From assembly GCF_013761175.1 (NCBI RefSeq), contig NZ_JACDUR010000006.1, forward strand, positions 558,001 through 622,000: DNA of 64,000 bases, read 5' to 3'. Source of the DNA: Nonomuraea soli. Lineage in GTDB: Bacteria > Actinomycetota > Actinomycetes > Streptosporangiales > Streptosporangiaceae. A model generated the notes under the pieces. That model was given only the letters and a program-made list of their open reading frames with translations. It was not told the DNA's origin and did not search any database. The translations under genes and the position numbers were made by a program. This document shows, in pieces, positions 41,778-50,904 of the stretch (positions are counted from its first letter, which is position 1; each line of letters begins with the position of its first letter).

Positions 41778-44204
41778 GTGCGCCTTTTTCTACTCTTATC
41801 CCTCATTGCGGCATTTGTCGTTCCGGTGCAGCACGCGGCCGCCGCGGACTACCGGCCCGCTCCCCGGGACCACTACCTGAACTACTCGCCGCCGCGAGAC
41901 GAGCCGAAGACGACGGACAAACCCGTGCCCCAGCGGGAGGAGTCCTTCCCGTCCACCGGGAGCCCGGCGGCGGCCAGGGTGCTCGCCGCGCACGAACAGG
42001 AGGCGCTGCGCACCGGGCGCGACCCCGCCCAGCTCAAGGTGAAGCGCCCCAAGCGCGGCAAGCTCCTCACGATTTTGGTCGAGTTCGACCAGGGCGCACA
42101 GGACGACTTCTCGGGCTTCGAGCGGCCGCGCTCGGCCAGCGGTGAGCCCTGGGACTGCGTCACAGAACCCGCGGGCACCGTCAAGAACGGCCCCCTGCAC
42201 AACCGCATCCCCGACCCGGCCGCCACCGGAAAGGACAACAACTCCTTCTGGGTCAAGGACTTCAGCCCCCAGCACTACCGCCAGCAGCTGTACAGCACCA
42301 CGGGACTGACCCAGCGGGTGCGCACCGACCTGCGCGACCCGCGCGACGGGCGCAAGGGCATCGACGTGCGCGGCAGCCTGCGGCGCTACTACGAGGACGT
42401 GTCGGGCGGCGCCTACTCCGTCACCGGTGACGTGGCGGGCTGGGTCAGGGCCCCGCACTCGGAGGCCTGGTACGGCGCGAGCGCCTGCGGCCGCCCCGTC
42501 CAGGACAACGCCGGCCACCCCGACAACCCGCGCGGACCCGCCCAGCTCGTCATCGACGCCGTCACCGCGCTCGGCCCGTCCTTCCCGTGGAAGAACTACG
42601 ACCTGGAGGACGTCACCGACGCCGACGGCGACCAGAACTTCGCCGAGCCCGACGGGGTGATCGACCACCTGACGATCGTGCACGCGGGCCGCGACAAGTC
42701 GACCGGCGGGGGAGCGGAGGGCACCTACGCGCTGTGGGCGCACTCCAGCACCGTCGCGGGCGGCTTCGAGATCCCCGGCGCGGGCAAGCGCGTCTCGACC
42801 TACATGATGGTGCCCGAGGACGCCGGCGTCGGCCTGTTCGCCCATGAGTACGGCCACGACCTCGGGCTGCCCGACCTGTACGACACCACCAACACCACCA
42901 CCGCGTCGGTGGAGTTCTGGGACCTGATGGCCAGCGGCTCGCACACCGGGCCGCTCTACCAGTCGATGCCCACCCGGCTCAGCCTGTGGTGCCGGTGGGT
43001 TCTGGGCTGGGCCAGTCCCAAGACCTTCGAACCGGGCGCCAGGCAGGGACTGCACGTGCTCGGCCGCCAGGGCATGCGGATCAACCTGCCCGCCGAGAAG
43101 CAGGCCATGGTCACCCCGCACAGCGGCAAGAGGACCTGGTGGTCGGGGCAGGGCCAGGACTGGGCCGAGGCCACGCTCACCCGCCAGATCTCCGTGCCCG
43201 CGCAGGCGCCGCGGTTGTGGATGTGGAACAACTACGAGATCGACTTCGGGCGCGACCACGGCTACGTCGAGGTCTCCGCCGACAGCGGGAAGAGCTGGAC
43301 CCGCCAGCGCGTGTTCGACTCCGAGGGCGAGGAGGTCACCTACGACCTGGCGCTGACCGGGCAGAGCTTCGACTGGCAGCACCACTACGTCGACCTGGCC
43401 CCCTACGCAGGCCGTACGGTCAGGGTCCGCCTGGTCTACGTCACCGACGGCGCCGACACCCAGCGCGGCTGGCACGTCGACGACTTCAGCGTCACCTCGG
43501 GCCAGAGCACGGTCTGGAGCGACGACGTCGAGTCGGGCTCCTCCTGGACCCCGGCCGGCCGGGGCCGCTGGAGCCTCAACGACGGCACGCGCGAGATCCA
43601 GCGCATGTACCTGGCCGAATGGCGCACCGACCCCGGCCTGCGCTACGCCTACACCACCAAGGACTCCGGCGGCTGGCAGGTGGAGCGGTTCCGCTACAAC
43701 GCCCCCGGCCTGCTGGTGTGGCTGCGCGACTCCGCCTACACCGGCAACGTGCTCATCCCCTCGCTCGACCGGCTGCCCAGCATCGGGCCGAAGGGGGCGC
43801 TGCTGCTGGTCGACTCCCACTTCGAGCCCCTGCGCGGCGCCGACGGCGTCAACCTGCCGGGGCGCGTGCAGGTCGGCAACGCGGCCTTCACCACCGGCAA
43901 GAACGGCGTCGCCACCTTCACCGACGCCAAGACCTGGTATCCGGGCTTCGAGGCCCGCGACGGGCTGCTCCACTACCGCGACCTCGACGCCTCGGTCGTG
44001 ATCCCGGCCCGCGGGCAGTACGGCACGCGCGTGGTGAAGCCGGACGGTAGCCCTGCCAAGGAGTTCTACGGCACCGACCTGGGCAACGGCCACAAGCTCG
44101 GCACCGGCGACCCCGGGTCCCTCGCCTACGGGGTGCGGGTCCAGCTGGCGGGGCCGCTCCTGGCGAACACGGCCCTGGTGAGAATCACCCCTTCGGGGAA
44201 ATAG
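41778..44204 (+). CDS. Secreted M6-family metalloprotease (immune-inhibitor-A-like)
   Basis: 808 aa from GTG 41778. Signal peptide at about 1-23 (LFLLLSLIAAFVVPVQHAAA), then a propeptide. The M6 catalytic domain has zinc motif HEYGHDLGLPD (His356 first ligand) and EFWDLMASGSH; a calcium-type DADGDQNFAEPDG lies before it. The C-terminal third has two MAM/jelly-roll-like modules (WHVDDFSVTSG) and a final beta domain. It digests extracellular protein. TATTGT 8 nt before the GTG suggests a leaderless mRNA; a TTG at 41766 is less likely. The neighbour at 44292 is a paralogue. Confidence 0.9.
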   Translation: MRLFLLLSLIAAFVVPVQHAAAADYRPAPRDHYLNYSPPRDEPKTTDKPVPQREESFPSTGSPAAARVLAAHEQEALRTGRDPAQLKVKRPKRGKLLTILVEFDQGAQDDFSGFERPRSASGEPWDCVTEPAGTVKNGPLHNRIPDPAATGKDNNSFWVKDFSPQHYRQQLYSTTGLTQRVRTDLRDPRDGRKGIDVRGSLRRYYEDVSGGAYSVTGDVAGWVRAPHSEAWYGASACGRPVQDNAGHPDNPRGPAQLVIDAVTALGPSFPWKNYDLEDVTDADGDQNFAEPDGVIDHLTIVHAGRDKSTGGGAEGTYALWAHSSTVAGGFEIPGAGKRVSTYMMVPEDAGVGLFAHEYGHDLGLPDLYDTTNTTTASVEFWDLMASGSHTGPLYQSMPTRLSLWCRWVLGWASPKTFEPGARQGLHVLGRQGMRINLPAEKQAMVTPHSGKRTWWSGQGQDWAEATLTRQISVPAQAPRLWMWNNYEIDFGRDHGYVEVSADSGKSWTRQRVFDSEGEEVTYDLALTGQSFDWQHHYVDLAPYAGRTVRVRLVYVTDGADTQRGWHVDDFSVTSGQSTVWSDDVESGSSWTPAGRGRWSLNDGTREIQRMYLAEWRTDPGLRYAYTTKDSGGWQVERFRYNAPGLLVWLRDSAYTGNVLIPSLDRLPSIGPKGALLLVDSHFEPLRGADGVNLPGRVQVGNAAFTTGKNGVATFTDAKTWYPGFEARDGLLHYRDLDASVVIPARGQYGTRVVKPDGSPAKEFYGTDLGNGHKLGTGDPGSLAYGVRVQLAGPLLANTALVRITPSGK

Positions 44205-44291
44205 TCACAGTTTCGTACCGTGCTTCTCTTTTATAACGGGTTTAACTTACGGTCTCTCCTGACTCATGTCACATGCTGAAAGAGAGACGCT
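44205..44291 (+). promoter_or_regulatory. AT-rich promoter region of second M6 protease
   Basis: These 87 bp between the two protease genes are the most AT-rich stretch nearby and include TTTTATAACGGGTTTAAC (about 44229-44246). TATAAC could be a -10 box. No matching -35 at 17 nt is evident, so an alternative sigma factor or activator is possible. There is no terminator-like stem. Confidence 0.35.
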
Positions 44292-47036
44292 TTGTCCAGG
44301 AGAGGAACGCTCCTCCTCGCGATCGGGTTAACCGCTGCCGGGCTCACCGCGCCGGGCACCGGTGCGCATGCCGACACCACGGTCGCGCGCTACATCCCGT
44401 CGGCGGATGACCACTACACCAACTACGTCGAGCCGAAGATCGCGGCCGAGGACGACAAGTCGGCACTGGCCAACCCCCAGGCCCGCCTGCGTGCCGAACA
44501 GGTGGACAACAAGCACCGCGACGGCAACCCCGTCGCGGCCCGCATCCTGGCCGCGCGCGAGGCCGAGGCACTGCGCACCGGCAAGAACCCCTTCGAGTTC
44601 ATCTACAAGAAGCGCCCCCAGAAGCAGGAAGCCCGCCTGCTGACGCTGCTGGTGGAGTTCAGCGACACGGCCAACGACGACTTCTCCGGCGTGCAGCGCC
44701 AGGACTTCCTCGACCCGGCCGCGTGCGTCACCGAGCCGGCCGGCACGCTGCTCAACGGTCCGCTGCACAACCAGCTGCCCAACCCGGCGGCCAGCGGCAA
44801 GGACAACTTCTCGATGTGGGTGCCGGACTTCTCGCCCCAGCACTACAACGACATGCTGTACTCGGACAAGGGCATCACCACCCGCGTGCGTCCCGACCTG
44901 AAGGACCCGCGAGACGGCAAGCCGGGCGTGGACATCTCCGGCCACTCCATGAAGAAGATGTACGAGGAGATGTCCAAGGGCGCCTACACCGTCACCGGCG
45001 AGGCGGTCGGCTGGATCAAGGTCCCGCACTCCGAGGGCTACTACGGCGCCGCCCGCTGCGGCGAGCGCGTGCAGGACATGTCGGGACACCCGAGCAACCC
45101 GCGCTTCCCCAACGGCAACGAGCAGCTGCCCATCGACGCGGTCGCCACCCTCGCCCAGCAGCAGCCCACCTTCCCGTGGGCCGACTACGACGTCGAGGAC
45201 ATCACCGACGCCGACGGCGACGGCAACTACAACGAGCCCGACGGCGTCATCGACCACCTCGTGCTGGTGCACGCGGGCGCCGACAAGTCGGGCGGCGGCG
45301 GCGCGCAGGGCAGCTACGCCCTGTGGGCGCACTCCTCCGACGTGGCCGGCGGCTCGGCCATCCCCGGCAGCGACAAGCGCATCTCCAACTACATCCTCCA
45401 GGGCGAGGACGCCGGCGTCGGCGTGTTCGCCCATGAGTACGGCCACGACCTCGGGCTGCCCGACCTGTACGACAACTCGGGCCCCGGCGGCGACTCCGAC
45501 ATCGCCTTCTGGGACCTCATGGCCAACGGCTCGCACAGCGGCCCGATCTTCCAGTCCATGCCCACCCACATGGGCCTGTGGGACAAGTGGATCCTCGGCT
45601 GGGCCAACCCCAAGGTGATCGACCCCGGCGACCGCAGGCAACTGGTCACCGTCGGCCAGGCCTCCCGCACCCCGAGGCTGACCGAGGACGGCATCCGGGT
45701 CAACCTGCCCGGCCTCAGCCGCCCCCAGACCACCCCGCGCAGCGGCGCCAAGGTCTGGCAGTCGGGCAACGACCAGCCCAACGCCGACGTGCGCATCACC
45801 CGGTCCTTCCAGGTCCCGGCCGACGCGAAGTTCTGGATGTGGAACAGCTACGCCATCGAGGCCGAATGGGACTTCGGCTTCGTCGAGGTCTCCACGGACA
45901 ACGGCGCCACCTGGGCCGAGCAGAAGATCTACACCGAGGGCGGCGCGCTCGTCTCCACCGACGACGGCTACAACGACCCCAACGGCTCGCTGGCCCGCCT
46001 CGGCGGCAAGAAGTACGGCCTGACCGGCTCGCAGCAGGCCTGGCGCCACGACTACGTCGACCTGGCCGCCTTCGCAGGCAAGACCGTCAAGCTGCGCCTG
46101 CGCTACATGACCGACGAGCTGTTCATGGAGAACGGCTGGTTCGTCGACGACCTCTCCCTCACCTCCGGCGCCTCGACCGTGTGGAGCGACGACGTCGAGC
46201 AGGGACTCAACGGCTGGACCCCGCTGGTCACCAGCCACAGCGAGCGCACCACCGGCAAGGGCTGGCAGCAGGGTGACGGCGTCGCCCACGTCCAGCAGTA
46301 CTACCTGGCCGAGTGGCGCACCGCCGACGGCTTCGACAAGGGCCTGCACTGGGCCTACGACACCAACTGGTTCACCGACAACGCCTGGAACGTCGAGCGG
46401 GTGCGCTACAACGCCCCCGGCCTGCTGATCACGCTGCGCAACCACGTCTACGACGTCAACGACGTGGACGCCTCGCAGTTCGACCAGCCCTCGATCGGCT
46501 CCAAGGGCTCGCTACTGGCCGTCGACTCCCACTTCGAGCCGCTGCGCTACTCCGGCGAGGCCGCCGACCACCACCCCACGTTGCAGAAGAACCTCAACGC
46601 GTGGCTGCAGCCGTCGAACGCCGCCTTCGGGTTCGCCAAGACCCTGCCGCTGAAGTCGTGCACCAACGGCACCGACGTCTTCACGCTCTCCTGCAACAGC
46701 TTCCCGGCCCAGCGCGGCGTCCAGCAGTTCACCGACGCCAAGACCTGGTACCCGGGCATCGAGGTGCGTGACGGCACGCTGTACTACCGCGACCGCGACG
46801 CCTCGGTGGCCGTGCCCTCGCGCGACCACCTGCCCTACACCACGCGCGTGGTCAACGCCGACGGCAGCCCGGCCACCGAGCTGTACGGCAGGCAGCTGTC
46901 CGGCGGTCACGTCCTGGGCACCGGCAACCCCGGTGACGCGGGCGTGCAGAACGGCGTCCAGATCAAGCTCGTGGCGCCGCTCCCCGGCAACCTCGGCGTG
47001 ATCGTCGACGTCACCCCCGCCGCCGCCCCGCAGTAA
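44292..47036 (+). CDS. Secreted M6-family metalloprotease with TTA codon
   Basis: 914 aa from TTG 44292. Signal peptide at about 1-27 (RRGTLLLAIGLTAAGLTAPG; AHA cleavage). Same order as its neighbour: propeptide, calcium-type DADGDGNYNEPDG, zinc motif HEYGHDLGLPD (His381), AFWDLMANGSH, and C-terminal beta modules with GWFVDDLSLTSG. About 100 residues longer, mainly in the C-terminal part, where two extra Cys (KSCTNGTD, LSCNSFP) may form a disulfide. Codon 13 (44328-44330) is TTA, inside the signal peptide. Probably produced in a developmental or nutrient-limited phase. Confidence 0.9.
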   Translation: MSRRGTLLLAIGLTAAGLTAPGTGAHADTTVARYIPSADDHYTNYVEPKIAAEDDKSALANPQARLRAEQVDNKHRDGNPVAARILAAREAEALRTGKNPFEFIYKKRPQKQEARLLTLLVEFSDTANDDFSGVQRQDFLDPAACVTEPAGTLLNGPLHNQLPNPAASGKDNFSMWVPDFSPQHYNDMLYSDKGITTRVRPDLKDPRDGKPGVDISGHSMKKMYEEMSKGAYTVTGEAVGWIKVPHSEGYYGAARCGERVQDMSGHPSNPRFPNGNEQLPIDAVATLAQQQPTFPWADYDVEDITDADGDGNYNEPDGVIDHLVLVHAGADKSGGGGAQGSYALWAHSSDVAGGSAIPGSDKRISNYILQGEDAGVGVFAHEYGHDLGLPDLYDNSGPGGDSDIAFWDLMANGSHSGPIFQSMPTHMGLWDKWILGWANPKVIDPGDRRQLVTVGQASRTPRLTEDGIRVNLPGLSRPQTTPRSGAKVWQSGNDQPNADVRITRSFQVPADAKFWMWNSYAIEAEWDFGFVEVSTDNGATWAEQKIYTEGGALVSTDDGYNDPNGSLARLGGKKYGLTGSQQAWRHDYVDLAAFAGKTVKLRLRYMTDELFMENGWFVDDLSLTSGASTVWSDDVEQGLNGWTPLVTSHSERTTGKGWQQGDGVAHVQQYYLAEWRTADGFDKGLHWAYDTNWFTDNAWNVERVRYNAPGLLITLRNHVYDVNDVDASQFDQPSIGSKGSLLAVDSHFEPLRYSGEAADHHPTLQKNLNAWLQPSNAAFGFAKTLPLKSCTNGTDVFTLSCNSFPAQRGVQQFTDAKTWYPGIEVRDGTLYYRDRDASVAVPSRDHLPYTTRVVNADGSPATELYGRQLSGGHVLGTGNPGDAGVQNGVQIKLVAPLPGNLGVIVDVTPAAAPQ

Positions 47037-47044
47037 GGATCTTC

Positions 47045-47080
47045 GGCCGCCGCCGCTCGATGTTCAGGGCGGCGGCGGCC
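47045..47080 (+). terminator. Strong hairpin terminator after M6 proteases
   Basis: GGCCGCCGCCGC (47045-47056) pairs with GCGGCGGCGGCC (47069-47080), a perfect 12-bp stem with a 12-nt loop, 8 nt after the protease stop. It lies just before the -10 box of the next gene. Confidence 0.75.
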
Positions 47081-47095
47081 CTACGATGGGTTTTC

Positions 47096-48025
47096 ATGAG
47101 AACCAAGGCCGAGCACACCGAGGCCATCCATCGCGACCGCCGGGTCGCGGTGGTCATCAACACGCGCTCGCGCCGCGGTCGTAAGCACTACTTCGAGGTG
47201 CTCGACCAGATCCACGGCCTGGGCTTCGAACCGCTGGCCGAATACTCGGTCGTCAACCCCAAACGGCTGCGCGCCCACCTCGACAAGGCTCTCGACCTCC
47301 AGCCCGACCTGCTGATCGTCGGCGGCGGCGACGGCACCCTGTCGTCGGCCGTACGCCACGTCGCCCACCGCGACGTCGCCCTCGGCGTGCTACCCCTCGG
47401 CACCACCAACAACTTCGCCCGCAGCCTGGGCCTGCCCCTCGACCTCGCCGGCGCCATCAAGGTCTTCGCCGAGGGCAAGGTCGCCGACATCGACCTGGGC
47501 ATGGCGGGCGACCGGCCCTTCGCCAACCTCGCCTCCTTCGGCGTCTCCGTCGAGGTCGCCGGCAAGGTCAAGCCATGGCTCAAGCGCATCATCGGCCGGC
47601 CCGCCTACCCCCTGACCGCCCTGACGATCCTGCCGGGCCACACGCCCTTCCGCGCCTACATCACCGTCGACGGCAAGCGCCACGAACTGCTCACCCACCA
47701 GCTCAACATCGCCAACGGGCGCTTCCACGGCGGCTGGCAGGTCGCCAAGGACATCAGCATCGACAACGGCAAGCTGGTGGCCTACCAGCTCGGCTCGGGC
47801 AAGAAGCTGCGGCTGCTGGGCGAGACCCTGGCCCGCGCCACCACCGGGCGCTGGCGCAGCCTCGCCGGCGGGCCGTTCGTGACGGGGCGCGAGATGCTGC
47901 TGGAGACCGACCCGCCGATGGCGGCCGACGTCGACGGCGAGGTACGGCTGCGCACACCGCTGACCCTGCGCGTGGTGCCCAACGGGGTGCGCGTCATGGT
48001 GCCGTCCTCGTTCGAGGACAACTGA
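47096..48025 (+). CDS. Diacylglycerol kinase-family lipid kinase
   Basis: 309 aa from ATG 47096. DAGK catalytic domain: RVAVVINTRSRRGRK at the start, LLIVGGGDGTLSSAVRH (ATP/Gly-rich loop) and LGVLPLGTTNNFARSLGLP. The C-terminal half is the YegS/BmrU-like beta-sandwich ending LRVVPNGVRVMVPSS. It phosphorylates diacylglycerol or a related lipid at the membrane. TACGAT 8 nt before the ATG, without a Shine-Dalgarno, suggests leaderless initiation. A strong hairpin follows the stop directly, so it is monocistronic. Confidence 0.88.
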   Translation: MRTKAEHTEAIHRDRRVAVVINTRSRRGRKHYFEVLDQIHGLGFEPLAEYSVVNPKRLRAHLDKALDLQPDLLIVGGGDGTLSSAVRHVAHRDVALGVLPLGTTNNFARSLGLPLDLAGAIKVFAEGKVADIDLGMAGDRPFANLASFGVSVEVAGKVKPWLKRIIGRPAYPLTALTILPGHTPFRAYITVDGKRHELLTHQLNIANGRFHGGWQVAKDISIDNGKLVAYQLGSGKKLRLLGETLARATTGRWRSLAGGPFVTGREMLLETDPPMAADVDGEVRLRTPLTLRVVPNGVRVMVPSSFEDN

Positions 48026-48056
48026 GAAGGGCCCGCCCTCGTGAGGCGGGCCCTTC
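48026..48056 (+). terminator. Strong hairpin terminator after lipid kinase
   Basis: GAAGGGCCCGCC (48026-48037) pairs perfectly with GGCGGGCCCTTC (48045-48056) around a 7-nt loop, starting one base after the stop codon. Confidence 0.85.
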
Positions 48057-48214
48057 ACTCAGCCGGTCCTGGTGCGCCTGGACGGCAGGCATACGCGCGG
48101 CTCAGCGGCAGGCGGCGAGCCGTGCTCGCGACGTCGGCGCTCCAGGCGGGCGCCGTCGTTCCCGGAGGAGCGCGTGCTCGTCATCGGGAGTCCGGGATCG
48201 GCGAGAATGCAGGC

Positions 48215-48841
48215 ATGATCGGCGAGAACGAATCCACGGCGGGCGGCGGCAACAGACCCACGGCGGGCGGCGAGAACGAACCCTCGGCGGGCGGCGGCAA
48301 CAGACCCACGGCGGGTGGCGAGACCGAATCCACGGCGGGCGGCAACAGACCCACGGTGGGTGGCGAGACCGAATCCACGGCGGGCGGCGAGACGGCCTTT
48401 GCCGGTGGCCGGCCGTCCGCAAGCGGGGCAGAGCCGGCCCTGCCAGACAGCGACGACGCGGTCGCCGTCGGCCACCTGCAGACCATCGTCCTCGACGGCC
48501 CTGACCCCCTGGCCCTCGCCCGGTTCTATCGCGCCCTGCTCGGCGGCGAGGTCAACCGGCCAGACCGCCGCTGGTCGCTCGGCGACGACTGGGCGACCCT
48601 GCACATCGGCACCGGCCTCGTCCTGTGCTTCCAGGGTGTGCCCGACCACCGCCCCCCGCAGTGGGGCGATCCCGGCCGCCCCCAGCAACTGCACCTCGAC
48701 ATCGGCGTCACCGACCTGGACCGGGCACACGAACGAGCCCTGACCGCCGGCGCCGTCCTGCTCGACGACGGCGACGGCAGGCGAAGCTGGCGCATCTACG
48801 CCGACCCCGCAGGGCACCCCTTCTGCCTGGTGCGCGACTGA
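48215..48841 (+). CDS. VOC/glyoxalase-like protein with repetitive N-terminus
   Basis: 208 aa from ATG 48215. Residues 6-60 are low-complexity repeats of a 15-16-residue unit (ESTAGGGNRPTAGGEN type). The C-terminal 115 residues form a VOC/glyoxalase-like domain: LQTIVLDGPDPLALARFYRALLG and WRIYADPAGHPFCLV, with a possible metal-binding Asp/His/Glu set. No substrate can be assigned; dioxygenase, glyoxalase or antibiotic-binding roles all occur in this fold. The longer frame up to 48041 begins inside the preceding terminator hairpin, so I reject it. The start is the least certain part. Confidence 0.7.
   Translation: MIGENESTAGGGNRPTAGGENEPSAGGGNRPTAGGETESTAGGNRPTVGGETESTAGGETAFAGGRPSASGAEPALPDSDDAVAVGHLQTIVLDGPDPLALARFYRALLGGEVNRPDRRWSLGDDWATLHIGTGLVLCFQGVPDHRPPQWGDPGRPQQLHLDIGVTDLDRAHERALTAGAVLLDDGDGRRSWRIYADPAGHPFCLVRD
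48230..48394. repeat. In-frame tandem repeats, 48-bp unit
   Basis: Units 48230-48277, 48278-48325, 48326-48370 (one codon shorter) and a partial 48371-48394 encode variants of ESTAGGGNRPTAGGE. All changes preserve the reading frame, so this is coding low-complexity DNA and not a CRISPR array. Confidence 0.8.
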
Positions 48842-48845
48842 CCGT

Positions 48846-49922
48846 TCAGAGGATCTCGCGCAGGATGCCCATCGCCTGGTCGGCGTCGTGGCCGCGCATC
48901 ACCTGGCGGGCGAAGAGCAGGATGTCCTCCAGGTGCCGGACGATCCGGTAGTAGGCGATCCGCTCCAGGTCGAGCTCACCCTCGGCCGCGTAACCGTCGA
49001 GGAACCAGGCACGCTCGCGCTCGGTGACGCCGAAGAAGCGCAGGTCGAGCGCCAGCATCAGGTCCCACTCGCGCGGCGCGAGCATGGCGTCGTCCCAGTC
49101 GATCAGCCAGACGCCCTCCGCATCGTCGAGCAGGACGTTTCCCAGGTGAGGGTCGCCATGGGAGACGACCAGCGGAGCGGGCCGTAGCGCCGCGGCCAGC
49201 CTGCCCGCTTCGCCGAGCAACTCGCCGACCTTCGCTTCGCCGTCCCGCCGCCGCCAAAGGTCCAGCAGCGGCCCATCGACGGGCCGCACCTCCCCGGCCA
49301 ACGCCGTCACCACGGCCAGCCCATCACCGATACACGGCAGCCCGACCCCCAGGGATGGTCCGGGGCTTGAGAGCGGTTCGCCGCTTTCGGGCGGTCCGGC
49401 GCCTGCGGGTGGTCCACTGCCCACGTGCGGTCCGCTGCCCACGGGCAGTTCGCCGCTCGCGGGCGGTTCGCCGCTTGCGGGCGGTTCGCCGCTCACGGGT
49501 AGGGCGGAGCTCGTGGGCCGGCCGTCATCGGGCTGAGGCGCACCGGCGGTCACCGGCGTCGGGGTGGCATGCACGCCCGCGAGCAGCCGTCCGTAGGCGC
49601 GCCACCGCTCGGCCGTCATCAGCCCCGATCGGAAAGCCGGCCGGTCGGACACCCAGGGCACCACCGACAGGCGCCGCCCCTCCCGCACACTCCACGGCCG
49701 GCCATCACGCGCGAGCAGCGGCCGCGGCACACCGGGCAGCCCCAACCGGCTGGTGAGCTCCAGCCCGGCGACGGCCCCCGCCCGCGACAGCTTGACGGCG
49801 TAGGCCCGCCCGTCGCCCGCCACCACGCGCCACAGCAGGGCGTTCTCATCGGCACCCGTCTCGACGCGAACGGCATGCTCGACCGCGACCCCGAAGTCGT
49901 CCAGGAGCCACTCGGAGTCCAT
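48846..49922 (-). CDS. APH-like phosphotransferase with low-complexity insert
   Basis: 358 aa from ATG 49922. The N-lobe includes ALLWRVVAGDGRAYAVKLS. The catalytic loop is VVSHGDPHLGNVLLDD and the metal site is WLIDWDDAMLAPREWDLM, as in aminoglycoside/choline-kinase-like enzymes. Between the lobes, residues of about 140-195 are a Ser/Gly/Glu/Pro-rich insert (SGEPPASGEPPASGE, GSGPHVGSGPPAGAGPP) that is not part of the fold. Substrate unknown: it resembles homoserine/aminoglycoside kinases. It is convergent with the VOC gene with only 4 nt between stops. Confidence 0.8.
   Translation of the reverse strand: MDSEWLLDDFGVAVEHAVRVETGADENALLWRVVAGDGRAYAVKLSRAGAVAGLELTSRLGLPGVPRPLLARDGRPWSVREGRRLSVVPWVSDRPAFRSGLMTAERWRAYGRLLAGVHATPTPVTAGAPQPDDGRPTSSALPVSGEPPASGEPPASGELPVGSGPHVGSGPPAGAGPPESGEPLSSPGPSLGVGLPCIGDGLAVVTALAGEVRPVDGPLLDLWRRRDGEAKVGELLGEAGRLAAALRPAPLVVSHGDPHLGNVLLDDAEGVWLIDWDDAMLAPREWDLMLALDLRFFGVTERERAWFLDGYAAEGELDLERIAYYRIVRHLEDILLFARQVMRGHDADQAMGILREIL
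49371..49500. repeat. Degenerate 18-bp repeats inside APH-like gene
   Basis: About seven copies of a GGCGGTTCGCCGCT-type unit encode the SGEPPA/GSGPHV insert between the kinase lobes. The repeats keep the frame and have diverged most at the 49380-49440 end. Confidence 0.7.
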
Positions 49923-49995
49923 CACGATCTCAGCCAACTCCCCGATCGGTCCGCGAGCGGCAGCGGCGCCCCCGTGGCCGCCGCCACGTCAAGCA

Positions 49996-50853
49996 TTAGA
50001 CCAGCTCCGCCGGCTCCTCCTCACCTGCTTTTCCGCCCAGCGCCTCGTAGGCGGGCCGCAGCCGGTGAGCCAGGTCGCCGGGCGGCGGATGCACCCGCAG
50101 CAGCAGTCCCGCGGGCGGCGGGGGCCGGAGCTCGGGCCGAGGCACCCCCGCACCCGGCGAGTAGAAGTCGGCCAGCCGCTCGCCGAACGGCACGTCCTCG
50201 ACCACGGGCGCGCCCGGCTCCTCCATCGAGCCCAGCAACTCCTCCTTGCTTCGTCCCCGCCACGCCAGCACCAGGAACGGGTCGTCGTCGAAGGACTCCG
50301 CCAGTAGGTACAGCACCGCCGACACGTGCTTGCACGGCCTGCTCCAGTCGGGGCACGAACAGTCGAGGTCGAGATCGCGGGGGAACAGGTCGATGCCGTG
50401 AGCGGCGAACAGCTCCTCGATCTCGGTGGGCATCTCACCCGCCAGCAGCCGCGCCCGGTGCACCGCCTGCTCGGCGATCACCCGCTCCAGCATGCTCCAC
50501 ACCGCCTCGCCGTACACCTCGATCCTGATCTCGACCGTGTACGGCTCGCGCCGCGAACCCTGCACCCTGGCGGTCACCAGGCCCGGCGCGAGATCGAGGT
50601 CGAGCACCTGACCGGTGCGGGCATAGGCGCGCCCGCGAGACAGGCGGCCCTTGTCGCAGACCCGCTCGAGGATGTCGATGAACCGCCGCGACCACCAGGT
50701 GGAGCCGATGCTGCCCCGCTGGGTGCGGGCCCTCAGCCCGTCGGCCTTCAGCGGCTTGCCCGCCTCGAACCACCCGTCCTTACCGACCGGCACACCGACC
50801 ACCCCCGCCCGGTGCCCGGCTCCGGCCCCTGGGTGCCACCACGCCCAGGCCAT
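49996..50853 (-). CDS. SWIM zinc-finger protein
   Basis: 285 aa from ATG 50853 (alternative in-frame GTG about 17 codons later). The SWIM motif is DCSCPDWSRPCKHVSAVLY, with CxC and CxH zinc ligands, at about residues 158-176. An upstream GSTWWSRRFIDILERVCDKG region and a Pro-rich C-terminus are typical of actinomycete SWIM proteins encoded beside SNF2 helicases. It probably binds DNA or protein and works with the helicase gene located 51 nt upstream on the same strand, possibly in recombination or repair. Confidence 0.85.
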   Translation of the reverse strand: MAWAWWHPGAGAGHRAGVVGVPVGKDGWFEAGKPLKADGLRARTQRGSIGSTWWSRRFIDILERVCDKGRLSRGRAYARTGQVLDLDLAPGLVTARVQGSRREPYTVEIRIEVYGEAVWSMLERVIAEQAVHRARLLAGEMPTEIEELFAAHGIDLFPRDLDLDCSCPDWSRPCKHVSAVLYLLAESFDDDPFLVLAWRGRSKEELLGSMEEPGAPVVEDVPFGERLADFYSPGAGVPRPELRPPPPAGLLLRVHPPPGDLAHRLRPAYEALGGKAGEEEPAELV

Positions 50854-50904
50854 CGCCCGCGATCGCGCTCCGGCCCCCTCCTGCCGCCACGTCCACCATC
50901 GCCA

